A DNA stretch of 50,425 nucleotides from a virus. The notes beneath the pieces were generated by a model. It was not told the origin of the DNA and did not search any database. It worked only from the letters and a program-made list of their open reading frames with translations. Shown one piece after another: positions 13,609 to 21,108 of this stretch. Location: positions 1-50,425 of the IMG/VR virus record IMGVR_UViG_3300015372_000004. One strand, 5' to 3'. Each line of letters opens with the position of its first letter. Position 1 is the stretch's first letter. A program made the position numbers and the translations under genes.

Positions 13609-13637
13609 GCAGGCCGACCGGACCCGAACCGGCCTGC
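13609..13637 (+). other. Hairpin after SSB-like gene
   Basis: Eight-base stem GCAGGCCG/CGGCCTGC with a 13-base loop, followed by ATCTCTTCT. The T content is too low for a confident intrinsic terminator; it may attenuate transcription or protect the mRNA end. Confidence 0.4.
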
Positions 13638-13656
13638 ATCTCTTCTAGGAAAGATC

Positions 13657-13821
13657 ATGCCCTTCTTTATGCTAATCTCCCTTGGCGCAATGGTTCTGTG
13701 GTGCGCCTTCATGACAGTACACTCCTTCATAGATAGCAGCTACACATTCGCCCTCGTCTATTTCCTCTGCCTGCTTATCAATGCGTGGTCCTTCACGACG
13801 GTCTGGAGGAACTGGCTGTGA
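13657..13821 (+). CDS. Two-pass membrane protein, 54 aa
   Basis: AGGA precedes the ATG. Almost entirely hydrophobic: segments at residues 3-22 and 30-46, then a short basic end WRNWL. Its GTGA junction overlaps the start of the exported barrel gene, so the two are coupled and may act together in the envelope. Confidence 0.65.
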   Translation: MPFFMLISLGAMVLWCAFMTVHSFIDSSYTFALVYFLCLLINAWSFTTVWRNWL

Positions 13822-14264
13822 AAAAGCTCGCACTCTTCCTTCTCACCTTTTGCCTCGCTCTACCCATCTGCGCCCAAGCGGATGAAGGCCCAGACCTTCT
13901 TCTCTTCGGGAAGTCCTTCCACTTTGGCAACGACCACAAGTACAACGAGGTGAACCCCGGCATCGGCCTCGAATACCACTGGGACAACTGGTTCATCGGC
14001 GCCCTCACGTACAAGGACAGCTACTACAAGCAGGCGTATTCCGCCTACGGTGGCTACCGTCTTCCGTGGAAGCTGAACGAGGATTGGTCTGTCTTCGCAT
14101 CGATCCGCGCAGGCTACCTCCACGGCTCCGGGTTCAACGGCCCAGTTGCATTCCCCACCATCGGCGTCCAGTACAAGTCTGCTGCCCTCGAAGCGATGTT
14201 TATCCCCAAGACGTGCTCGACATGCGCCGGGGTCTTCGGGCTATTCCTACGCTTCTCCTTCTGA
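13818..14264 (+). CDS. Exported outer-membrane barrel-like protein, 148 aa
   Basis: GTG 13818 has GGAGGA seven bases upstream; an earlier in-frame start at 13785 would bury the signal peptide. The product begins VKKLALFLLTFCLALPICAQA and then DEG, a classic signal peptide with cleavage after residue 21. The rest alternates polar and aromatic residues (LTYKDSYYKQAYSAYGGYRL) and ends in Phe (LFLRFSF), the usual C-terminal mark of outer-membrane barrels. The size fits an 8-stranded barrel. Possible roles are superinfection exclusion or surface modification; both are inference. Confidence 0.7.
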   Translation: MKKLALFLLTFCLALPICAQADEGPDLLLFGKSFHFGNDHKYNEVNPGIGLEYHWDNWFIGALTYKDSYYKQAYSAYGGYRLPWKLNEDWSVFASIRAGYLHGSGFNGPVAFPTIGVQYKSAALEAMFIPKTCSTCAGVFGLFLRFSF

Positions 14265-14271
14265 CCATTCT

Positions 14272-14709
14272 ATGTCCATCATCCTCTTCGACATCGACGG
14301 AACCCTCGCGGACCACGATCACCGCCTTCAATCCTCCTACAACGCAGACAACCCTGACTGGGACTTGTTCGAGTCTGAGTGCGAACAGGATGGTCTTATC
14401 GTCCCTACTGCGGAAGTCCTCATCGCCTTTCAGAACTTGAAGCATCGCATCTGGCTGTGGACCGGGCGCAGTGCTCGCGTACGCCCGAACACAGAACGCT
14501 GGCTTGCGAAGTATGCTATTCCCTACCACCAACTTATCATGCGCCCGTATGGGACACCCCTCGACACCGATGTACTAAAGAAACGTTGGCTCAACCATGC
14601 CCCCATCCCCAAGGACCAAGTCCTATGCGCATACGATGATGACCCCACTGTCATCGCTATGCTCCAATCCGAAGGTATCCCCGCTTTCCGCGTAGTGAGG
14701 CCCGAATGA
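14272..14709 (+). CDS. HAD-superfamily phosphatase, 145 aa
   Basis: DIDGTLAD near the N terminus (nucleophile and acid Asp), WTGRS near residue 62 (motif II), a conserved Lys region DVLKKRWL, and AYDDDPTVI (motif IV acids). The length and motifs resemble the 3'-phosphatase half of phage polynucleotide kinases; no kinase P-loop is present. Likely acts on nucleotides or polynucleotide 3' ends. Overlaps the next gene at ATGA. Confidence 0.8.
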   Translation: MSIILFDIDGTLADHDHRLQSSYNADNPDWDLFESECEQDGLIVPTAEVLIAFQNLKHRIWLWTGRSARVRPNTERWLAKYAIPYHQLIMRPYGTPLDTDVLKKRWLNHAPIPKDQVLCAYDDDPTVIAMLQSEGIPAFRVVRPE

Positions 14710-15257
14710 CCGCCACCAACAGCACCGCCCCCGCACCTACCCGCTACTATGCTGTCCACACTCACACCAACTTGGACCTTCATGGCTGGGACGACAGAAG
14801 GGCATTAGAACACAAGCAGAAAGACTTCCGGGGCAGCCGCTTCGTCCACGTCATTGACCGTACAACAACTTGCTGCATAGCCTGCGGGATGCCGGAGAAC
14901 ATTGTCAAGAGCACGCAGAATTTTTTCTGCACCGGACCCATTGGCAATATCGCTGGGCCAGCTACGGGACGCATTCCTTCTGCTGCCGCCGGTAGTTGGA
15001 TTACTGGAGGCAGTCCTGCAAGCCCGGCTACGCCTATCGACCCTGACGCATTGCGGAAGTACCTCAGTGGCCCCGACGACTGCCACACTGAGGAAGGGGA
15101 GAAACAAGATGGGGCTGTCCAAGGAACTGCGCAGGGAGGTGTCGTCCCCGGAGGCAGCCAGAACATCCCCAAGTCCGAGAAGGTAATTGCCGAGTCCGCC
15201 AAGCCCACCACTGGCGTAGACTGGGACGCGCATAAGCAATTCATGAGGGGGCTATGA
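14706..15257 (+). CDS. Hypothetical protein, 183 aa
   Basis: Residues 1-65 look folded and hold a CCIACG cluster; residues 80-160 are rich in Gly, Ala, Ser and Pro and probably disordered. Ends GVDWDAHKQFMRGL. ATGA overlaps at both ends. Not recognised. Confidence 0.7.
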   Translation: MTATNSTAPAPTRYYAVHTHTNLDLHGWDDRRALEHKQKDFRGSRFVHVIDRTTTCCIACGMPENIVKSTQNFFCTGPIGNIAGPATGRIPSAAAGSWITGGSPASPATPIDPDALRKYLSGPDDCHTEEGEKQDGAVQGTAQGGVVPGGSQNIPKSEKVIAESAKPTTGVDWDAHKQFMRGL

Positions 15258-15634
15258 TGAAGTATTGCGAGAATTGTAACTGCAAGGAAACGGGTACTCC
15301 CCCTTGCGCATCTGGTGCGGCGCTGTCGGATGCGGAAGAACAGGCGATTCTCTGTTGCATCAATGACTACGACAACGAACCCGCTGTCGAGCCTAACACT
15401 CGAATCCTTGCTGGCCTGCGTTCGATCCTCTCCCGCGCATCGTCCTCGCAGGCGAATGGATGGACCCGAGCCTGCGATCAAGCTCTAGTCTGCGCCAACC
15501 TCGGAATCGCCAACGCCGACGACACGTTTGAGGTTGCGCAAGACAAGCTGCGCCAGCTAATCGAATGGGAGATCGCAGTCGCTATTGATCCGAAGGTCAA
15601 CGGCGGCTACGTCCTAACGAAGGAATCCAAATGA
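15254..15634 (+). CDS. Hypothetical protein with N-terminal Cys cluster, 126 aa
   Basis: N terminus MMKYCENCNCKETGTPPC holds four cysteines in 14 residues, a possible metal site. The remaining part is helical. The first ATG overlaps the upstream stop; a second ATG follows immediately. Function unknown. Confidence 0.7.
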   Translation: MMKYCENCNCKETGTPPCASGAALSDAEEQAILCCINDYDNEPAVEPNTRILAGLRSILSRASSSQANGWTRACDQALVCANLGIANADDTFEVAQDKLRQLIEWEIAVAIDPKVNGGYVLTKESK

Positions 15635-15855
15635 GCACGAAGATAATCCCTGCCCAACGTGTCCAATTCTGCGACTGTTGCGGCAACCAGCTAGACAACG
15701 CCAACAGCAAGAAAGGGGCTGCCCTAGTCTTCACCGCAAACGTCCTGCTCTCCAAGAATCTCAATGGAGGAGGCTCCTTCGATCTCTGTGATACCTGCGT
15801 AGAGAAGCTGGCCGATGCCATTGATCGCGTCTTTACGGAGGTACGGAAGGTATGA
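15631..15855 (+). CDS. Zinc-ribbon-like protein, 74 aa
   Basis: FCDCCGNQL near residue 14 and LCDTCVEKL near residue 53 form two CxxC knuckles about 38 residues apart, typical of small zinc ribbons. ATGA overlaps at both ends. Probably cytoplasmic; partner unknown. Confidence 0.75.
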   Translation: MSTKIIPAQRVQFCDCCGNQLDNANSKKGAALVFTANVLLSKNLNGGGSFDLCDTCVEKLADAIDRVFTEVRKV

Positions 15856-16052
15856 AGGCCGGGGACAAGGTTATCTGCATAGCAGTCTATGCTGCGAAAG
15901 GGCGAGGCGTGACTGGTGTAGTGAAGAAGGTACAGCGGCGGGCCAAGTCCTTCTTTGGGGATCGCCTTCTTATCGTGCGCGATGACGGCATTCCCGGTTC
16001 TGGCCCGAATGGGGAATGGGTGAGCAACGCTGATTGTTGGAGAGTGCTATGA
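15852..16052 (+). CDS. Small SH3/KOW-like protein, 66 aa
   Basis: MKAGDKVICIAVY followed by KGRGVTGVVKKVQ and LLIVRDDG has the strand pattern of a KOW or SH3-like barrel (GDKV...G..G.V). Basic in the middle. Immediately upstream of and overlapping the polymerase gene at ATGA. The function is inferred only from fold-like pattern. Confidence 0.65.
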   Translation: MKAGDKVICIAVYAAKGRGVTGVVKKVQRRAKSFFGDRLLIVRDDGIPGSGPNGEWVSNADCWRVL

Positions 16053-17692
16053 CCATGACCTCCGGCCCTGTCGGCGCACGCTTCATGATCGTGGGCGAGG
16101 CTCCGGGCGAACAGGAAATCCAGAAGGGCATTCCCTTCGTCGGCTTTAGCGGCCAACTCTTGGACTCTTCCCTCGCTTCCGCAGGCATCCCACGTTCCGA
16201 TTGCCGCGTCCTCAACGTGTGCAACGAGCGTCCGCCCGGCAACGACATGTCCCTGTGGATGCCGACCACGAAGAAAGCCCAAGCCGAGCTTCTCGCCTCC
16301 GGGAAAGGGGTAGAGCTTAATGGCCGTATCGTCCACCGCTACGTCAAGGAAGGCTATGACCTCCTCCAATCCGAACTTGCCGCCGGACCCGCCCCTGATG
16401 TTATCTTGGCGGTGGGCAATACTGCTCTATGGGCTCTCTGCTCCCGCACTGGAATCTCTAACTGGCGAGGTTCTCATCTCCAACATCCTTGCGGCGCTAC
16501 TGTTGTTCCTACCCTTCATCCAGCAGCGGTTCTACGTGCGTGGGACCAGAAGCCCGCCTTCCTCACAGACATCAAACGCGCTGGACGAATTCTACGCGAA
16601 GGTAATCATCCCCCAAGCTGGCACTTCACCGTCAGGCCCACCTACGCACAGGTAGAACTCTGCCTGCGCAACCTAATCGAGATGGCAGATCATGGAACTC
16701 TACTTATCTCTGCGGACATCGAAACGCGCGCACAACATACCACATGTGTCGGTTTGGCTTGGACGACTACCGATGCCATTTGTATCCCGTTCACATCTGT
16801 GGAACATCCGTCCGGCTATTGGGCGGAAGATCAAGAGGTTCAAATTATTGGGCTATTACTTCGTCTACTTACGCATGATAGGGTCGAAGTCGTCGGCCAG
16901 AACTTTATATATGATGCACAGTATTTCTTCCGGCACTGGCACTTCATCCCCAACCTAAAGCATGACACCATGCTCGCCCAACATGTATGTTTCCCACGTT
17001 TACCAAAGTCCTTGGACTACATTGCATCGCTCTACTGCAACCACTACGTCTACTGGAAGGACGATGGTAAGGATTGGCGCGGGGACAATGATGAAGATCG
17101 TTACTGGCGATACAACTGTGAGGATTGTGTGCGAACACTGGAGTGTCACCACGCTCTCCAGCGGGTGGTTGAGCGTATGGGACTAACCGGCCCGTACGAA
17201 TTCCAGATGAGCATGTGGGGGCCATGTCTGCGCATGATGATTCGTGGCGTGGACATAAGCGATACCTTCTATCAACAAACCAAGTCGGAGCTATCCTCTC
17301 ATGCCCGGAACCGTCAGGCGCAGGTTGACTACATGGTTGGACATCCACTTAACGTGCGTAGCACCCCGCAGATGCAACGCTTTTTCTACGAGGAGATGGG
17401 GCTGCCCCGGCAGTTTACGCGAGGCAAGACAAAGGCAGTTACTTGCAACGATGAAGCCCTCGCAAAGATCGCAAAGAAAGAGCCAATTGTCCGCCCTATC
17501 TGCATGGCGATACAAGAGATACGTTCATGCTCGACTCTTCTGGCGAATGCTCTTAAACCAGCAGTGGGCTACGATGGGAAGATGCATTCTTCCTTCAACC
17601 CAGCGGGAACTACTACATTTCGCCTCTCGTCCTCGACGGACGCCTTTGGTAGCGGAATGAACCTGCAGAACATCACCTCCGGAGATGAATAA
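16049..17692 (+). CDS. UDG-like domain fused to DnaQ-like exonuclease and PolA N-terminal part, 547 aa
   Basis: Start at 16049 is set by GGAG and an ATGA overlap. Residues 1-180 are a uracil-DNA glycosylase-like domain: GEAPGEQEIQKGIPFVGFSG (16-35) and LHPAAVLR (156-163). Residues 215-375 are a 3'-5' exonuclease: SADIETR (D223, E225), VGQNFIYD (D289), YNCED (D359). Residues 385-547 are the PolA thumb start, ending RLSSS...NLQNI, the segment normally just before motif A. The chain then stops; motifs A, B and C are on the separate gene at 18524. SPO1 polymerase also carries a UDG-like N-terminal domain. Confidence 0.9.
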   Translation: MTMTSGPVGARFMIVGEAPGEQEIQKGIPFVGFSGQLLDSSLASAGIPRSDCRVLNVCNERPPGNDMSLWMPTTKKAQAELLASGKGVELNGRIVHRYVKEGYDLLQSELAAGPAPDVILAVGNTALWALCSRTGISNWRGSHLQHPCGATVVPTLHPAAVLRAWDQKPAFLTDIKRAGRILREGNHPPSWHFTVRPTYAQVELCLRNLIEMADHGTLLISADIETRAQHTTCVGLAWTTTDAICIPFTSVEHPSGYWAEDQEVQIIGLLLRLLTHDRVEVVGQNFIYDAQYFFRHWHFIPNLKHDTMLAQHVCFPRLPKSLDYIASLYCNHYVYWKDDGKDWRGDNDEDRYWRYNCEDCVRTLECHHALQRVVERMGLTGPYEFQMSMWGPCLRMMIRGVDISDTFYQQTKSELSSHARNRQAQVDYMVGHPLNVRSTPQMQRFFYEEMGLPRQFTRGKTKAVTCNDEALAKIAKKEPIVRPICMAIQEIRSCSTLLANALKPAVGYDGKMHSSFNPAGTTTFRLSSSTDAFGSGMNLQNITSGDE

Positions 17693-17694
17693 AA

Positions 17695-18075
17695 ATGAGC
17701 ACCATCACTGAACTTTCAATCGCAGCCTACGCAAATTCCTCTTCCCACGGATTCTGGGAAGACTTCAACAAGACCTATGCAATCCTCAAGCAAGCGGACC
17801 CGACGGAAACTCTCTCCGACAAGTACGTCCTCGACGTGAAGCTGTCGAAGATCGACCTCATGCATTCGGAACTGGGGGAGATGACCGAGGGTGTGCGCAA
17901 GCCCACGCAGGACCAGCACTGCCCCACCTTCTCCTCCGAGGAGATCGAACTGGCCGACTGCATCATCCGCGCATTCGACTACGCCGAAGCCTTCGGCCTG
18001 CGCCTCGAAGATGCCATCCACGCCAAGATGGCCTACAACCAGTCCCGCCCCTACAAGCATGGCAAGGGGGCATGA
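17695..18075 (+). CDS. MazG-like nucleotide pyrophosphohydrolase, 126 aa
   Basis: KIDLMHSELGEMTEGVRK (about residues 48-65) and EEIELADCIIRAFDYAEAFG supply the two acidic clusters (ExxE and ExxD) of all-alpha MazG-type NTP pyrophosphatases; the C-terminal MAYNQSRPYKHGK is also typical. Likely hydrolyses a (d)NTP or an alarmone-like nucleotide. It starts two bases after the polymerase N-terminal chain and lies between the two polymerase halves. UDG and MazG domains together suggest handling of non-canonical nucleotides. Confidence 0.85.
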   Translation: MSTITELSIAAYANSSSHGFWEDFNKTYAILKQADPTETLSDKYVLDVKLSKIDLMHSELGEMTEGVRKPTQDQHCPTFSSEEIELADCIIRAFDYAEAFGLRLEDAIHAKMAYNQSRPYKHGKGA

Positions 18076-18527
18076 TGACCAGACTGTGGACACCAGATGA
18101 GCTAACCCGCCTGCGGGAAATCTGGGGGGACGAAGACCGCCGCAGGATGCCCATTGCCGACCTCCTCGTCCTCTTCCCCAAGCGCAGCTACCGTTCGATC
18201 TGCTCGAAGGCTTGGGCTATGGGCCTTGGTAGGCCCAAGCTATCGCCGGGCGAGGGCAATAGCATCGTGCTGGGGCTGCTGGCGCGGAAGAAAATGACGA
18301 CTAAGGAACTTATGGAGGCCACAGGCTATTCCATCGACGTTCTTCGTGGCATCCTACAGGCGCTACGGGACTCAGGAAGGGTCCACATTGCGTCGCGGGT
18401 GTCTCCCCCTAGGGGAGGGTGGCCCCTGAACGTTTGGGCTGCTGCAGGCGCGCCTGACGCGCCTGAGAACCTTCTCGACCAACTCCGTCCCCACGCAGGC
18501 AATCCCTTCGCCCAACTCTTCCTATGA
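18072..18527 (+). CDS. Putative DNA-binding protein (SANT/HTH-like), 151 aa
   Basis: N terminus LWTPDELTRLREIW followed by MPIADLLVLFPKRSYRSICS and KAWAMGLGRPKLS resembles the SANT/Myb-like helices of phage DNA-binding proteins. A second helical region TTKELMEATGYSIDVLRGIL looks like a winged-helix HTH. No endonuclease motif seen. ATGA overlaps with the MazG-like gene and with the polymerase C-terminal gene. Confidence 0.7.
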   Translation: MMTRLWTPDELTRLREIWGDEDRRRMPIADLLVLFPKRSYRSICSKAWAMGLGRPKLSPGEGNSIVLGLLARKKMTTKELMEATGYSIDVLRGILQALRDSGRVHIASRVSPPRGGWPLNVWAAAGAPDAPENLLDQLRPHAGNPFAQLFL

Positions 18528-19237
18528 TCCCCAACCTGCGCAAGATGATCGTACCCCCTCCCGGCAGGGGGTTTTTTGACCTCGACCTTGACTCAGCCGA
18601 CCTACGCATCGTTACGTGGGAATCCAACTGCCGATGGATGAAGGACTGCTTCTCCGCAGGCAGGAAGCCCTACGTTGAACTTGCCCGCGAGTACTACCAT
18701 GACCCGTCTATCACGAAGCACCACCCGAGTTACCCCACCTTCAAGAGGTTCTGCCACGGAACGAATTACCTTGGTCAACCCGCAACGATGGCAGGTCAAT
18801 GTGGCCTTCTGGTGCATGAAGCTGACCGCCTCCAGAGTTGGTACTTCGGCGTCTGCCCTGAGATCAAGACATGGCAGGAGAACTTCGTTGCCAAGTTTCT
18901 TGCCACTAGTACTGTCCGGAACGCCTTCGGCTACCAATGTAAGTTTTTCGACAGGCTGGAGGGCAACATCATTAACGAAGCCGTGGCATGGATACCTCAA
19001 TCCACTGTCGCGCTTGTCATTAACAACGGATGGAGGAACATTGATCGTAACCTTCCAGACGTGTGGATTCATCTACAGGTGCATGATTCTCTCGTCGGGT
19101 CGTACGAGATTGAGAAGGAAGCAGAGATGCTGGAGGCCGTTAAGCGGGAGACGACAATCGTAGTCCCATACCCGGACCCACTGGTAATTCCGGTGGGGCT
19201 AAAAACAAGTCACGTAAGTTGGGGTGATTGCAAATGA
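18524..19237 (+). CDS. Family A DNA polymerase, palm-fingers chain, 237 aa
   Basis: This is the missing C-terminal half of the protein at 16049. Motif A: DLDSADLRI near residue 22 (catalytic Asp kept; Asp replaces the usual Glu). Motif B/O helix: KRFCHGTNYLG near residue 70, with Lys and Tyr kept and His at the place of E. coli Pol I Phe762. Motif C: QVHDSLVG near 188. Together the chains give about 784 aa, a normal PolA size. It starts by ATGA overlap, so the split is a real gene boundary rather than an assembly frameshift. The chains presumably associate non-covalently. Confidence 0.9.
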   Translation: MIPNLRKMIVPPPGRGFFDLDLDSADLRIVTWESNCRWMKDCFSAGRKPYVELAREYYHDPSITKHHPSYPTFKRFCHGTNYLGQPATMAGQCGLLVHEADRLQSWYFGVCPEIKTWQENFVAKFLATSTVRNAFGYQCKFFDRLEGNIINEAVAWIPQSTVALVINNGWRNIDRNLPDVWIHLQVHDSLVGSYEIEKEAEMLEAVKRETTIVVPYPDPLVIPVGLKTSHVSWGDCK

Positions 19238-20466
19238 GGCATCACGATGATTGGCTGGAGGGCTTCCGTGAGTACTGCATGAACGGGGAAGCGCCAGAGA
19301 ACATGCTGTTCTGGGTAGGGGTAAGTGCAGTGGCTGGGGCACTGCAGCGGAAGGTGTTCTTCGATATGGGGAAGTTCAGGTGGTATCCGAATTTCTTCAT
19401 CGTACTGGTGGCTCCGCCGGGGATCGTGGCGAAGTCTACGACCTCGGGCTATGCGATGGAACTGCTCAAGAAAGTGGAGGGGGTGAAGTTTTGCCCGAGC
19501 GTACTCACATGGCAAGCGTTGGTGGCGCGGTTCCAGAAGGTGCAGACAGACATCATCCTTCCTACGCGAGACGATAACGGGAAGGTGGTAGGTGGGGAGA
19601 GTGTGAGCCAGAGTGCGATGACGCTGTTCTCCTCGGAGCTTGGCACCCTCATCCACAACAATGACCGGGACATGCTGGACGCCCTCACCCAACTGTATGA
19701 CTGCTCCAGCTTCGAGAAGGAGACGATGAAGGATGGGGTGATTAGCGTGGAGAACCCTTGCCTCAACCTCGTCGCTTGCACTACGCCCGAATGGATTAGC
19801 TCGAACTTCTCTGCGTACTCTATCGGGAGTGGCCTCATGAGCCGGATGCTAATGGTCTACGCGAGCGAGAAGCGGCAGCTAGTGGCGTGGCCGGGACTGG
19901 TGCAGGAGGGAGAGGAAGAACGCCAGTTGCGATCTGCACTCATTGCGGACCTCCAAGATATCTCAGAGATGGGTGGGCAGATGCAGGCAACGGAACAGGC
20001 GTATAAATGGGGAAAGGAATGGTATGAAGACCTTCATCACAATGCGCGGGATCGGATGGGGGATAGCCGGGCGGATGGCTACCTTGCGCGGAAGCAGGCG
20101 CATGTGGTGAAGCTGGCGATGGTGCTGTCCGCGAGTCGGAGCAGTGACATGATTATCACCACGGCGGACATGAAGAGGGCGGTGGAGCTTGCTGGGACGC
20201 TAGAGAAAGATATGCCCATGCTGTTCGATTTCATGGGCAAAACTCGGGATGCGAATCAGGCGGATCGGATCGTGGAGTTCGTGCGTATGCGCCCCGGCTG
20301 TTCCACCCGCGAAGCCTACCAGCACGTCCACAACTACTTCCCGAAGGCAACAGAGTTCGATGATGTCATCAAGGGGCTGTTGAAGGCGGGCATCCTCGCC
20401 AATGCCCCCTTCGGCAACCGGGTCGGCCTCGTCGTCACAAGCACGCTTGGCGTAAAAGTCGGTTAG
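19234..20466 (+). CDS. DUF3987-like P-loop ATPase (primase-helicase type), 410 aa
   Basis: ENMLFWVGVSAVAGALQRKV then NFFIVLVAPPGIVAKST supply the conserved N-terminal block and a Walker A-like loop (PPGxxxKST). Later blocks include LFSSELGTLI, DALTQLYDCSSF, CLNLVACTTPEWI and SGLMSRMLMVYA, which match the order in DUF3987 proteins that often act as phage helicase or primase-helicase. The C-terminal 80 residues look like a winged helix. Start at the ATGA overlap with the polymerase gene; an upstream TTG is not needed. Last gene of the rightward unit. Confidence 0.75.
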   Translation: MRHHDDWLEGFREYCMNGEAPENMLFWVGVSAVAGALQRKVFFDMGKFRWYPNFFIVLVAPPGIVAKSTTSGYAMELLKKVEGVKFCPSVLTWQALVARFQKVQTDIILPTRDDNGKVVGGESVSQSAMTLFSSELGTLIHNNDRDMLDALTQLYDCSSFEKETMKDGVISVENPCLNLVACTTPEWISSNFSAYSIGSGLMSRMLMVYASEKRQLVAWPGLVQEGEEERQLRSALIADLQDISEMGGQMQATEQAYKWGKEWYEDLHHNARDRMGDSRADGYLARKQAHVVKLAMVLSASRSSDMIITTADMKRAVELAGTLEKDMPMLFDFMGKTRDANQADRIVEFVRMRPGCSTREAYQHVHNYFPKATEFDDVIKGLLKAGILANAPFGNRVGLVVTSTLGVKVG

Positions 20467-20920
20467 TCCATCCCTTCCCGTACGTGGGCCAACCTTTCAG
20501 GGTGCGATAATGATCGAGCAGTACTTGAAGATACTTGTAGTGGGCGTCAAGGGGGAAGAGTTTGCCTGCCTGAATTGTTTGCGGGCCAACGACGCCATCT
20601 ACGGTGACGTGGAGTACTTGCTGGAGGAGTTTAACTGCCGGTACCACACCCATGTTAACCGCGTCGATGAACACGAATCCGGCGAGTGGAAAGTCCAGAT
20701 CGGCGCAACCAGCCTTTGCCCAGAAGTCGTCGTAGTAGATTTGTGCCGCTTCATGAGCAGTAAGGGCTTTAATGTCAAGGTTTGGGTATGACCGCTTGGT
20801 GATGCCCCACTTGGTCTCTCCGCCCGGATCACGCGGATCGTTCACATACCCACCCTCTATCTCCAAGAGGATGGGTATGCAGCGGCAGAAGTAGATATCT
20901 AGAACCCAGTCCGCTTTCAT
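20435..20920 (-). CDS. Endolysin, GH108 type with peptidoglycan-binding domain, 161 aa
   Basis: LEIEGGYVNDPRDPGGETKW, with the catalytic-region EGGYVNDP, then GITKRSYP, is the signature of GH108 N-acetylmuramidases; FIDAVNMG follows. The C-terminal part (VTVDGVVGPQTIQA) matches the peptidoglycan-binding domain usually fused to GH108. Cleaves cell-wall glycan at the end of infection. No clear signal peptide, so release through a holin is expected. Overlaps the upstream XhlA-like gene by four bases and the convergent DUF3987-like gene by 32. Confidence 0.9.
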   Translation of the reverse strand: MKADWVLDIYFCRCIPILLEIEGGYVNDPRDPGGETKWGITKRSYPNLDIKALTAHEAAQIYYDDFWAKAGCADLDFPLAGFVFIDAVNMGVVPAVKLLQQVLHVTVDGVVGPQTIQAGKLFPLDAHYKYLQVLLDHYRTLKGWPTYGKGWTNRLLRQACL

Positions 20921-21099
20921 TTTCCCTTCCAGTAAGAGTAGGCTTCCATCGCGCCTGCGAGAACGCCTACTGTCCAGCCAATAGCCTTGGCAAAGAGCAA
21001 GAGGTGACGGCCCAACTGGACCTGCTCCATTATGATGTCCATTTTTTCTTCGAGGTGGACAAGTCGTTGTTCCAACGCCTCTAGCTTCTCTTCACTCAT
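20917..21099 (-). CDS. XhlA-like or class III holin-type protein, 60 aa
   Basis: Residues 1-32 form a coiled coil (EEKLEALEQRLVHLEEKMD); residues 34-54 form one membrane helix (LLFAKAIGWTVGVLAGAMEA); the end is basic. This design matches haemolysin XhlA-like phage proteins that help holin action. Position just upstream of the endolysin fits a lysis cassette. Confidence 0.75.
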   Translation of the reverse strand: MSEEKLEALEQRLVHLEEKMDIIMEQVQLGRHLLLFAKAIGWTVGVLAGAMEAYSYWKGK

Positions 21100-21108
21100 G
21101 GCAGCCTC

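Noticed and set aside
17693-18523. Group I intron or intein splitting the polymerase
   Set aside because: The spacer is filled by two complete genes with overlapping starts and stops, leaving no room for intron RNA structure; no intein splice motifs at either chain end.
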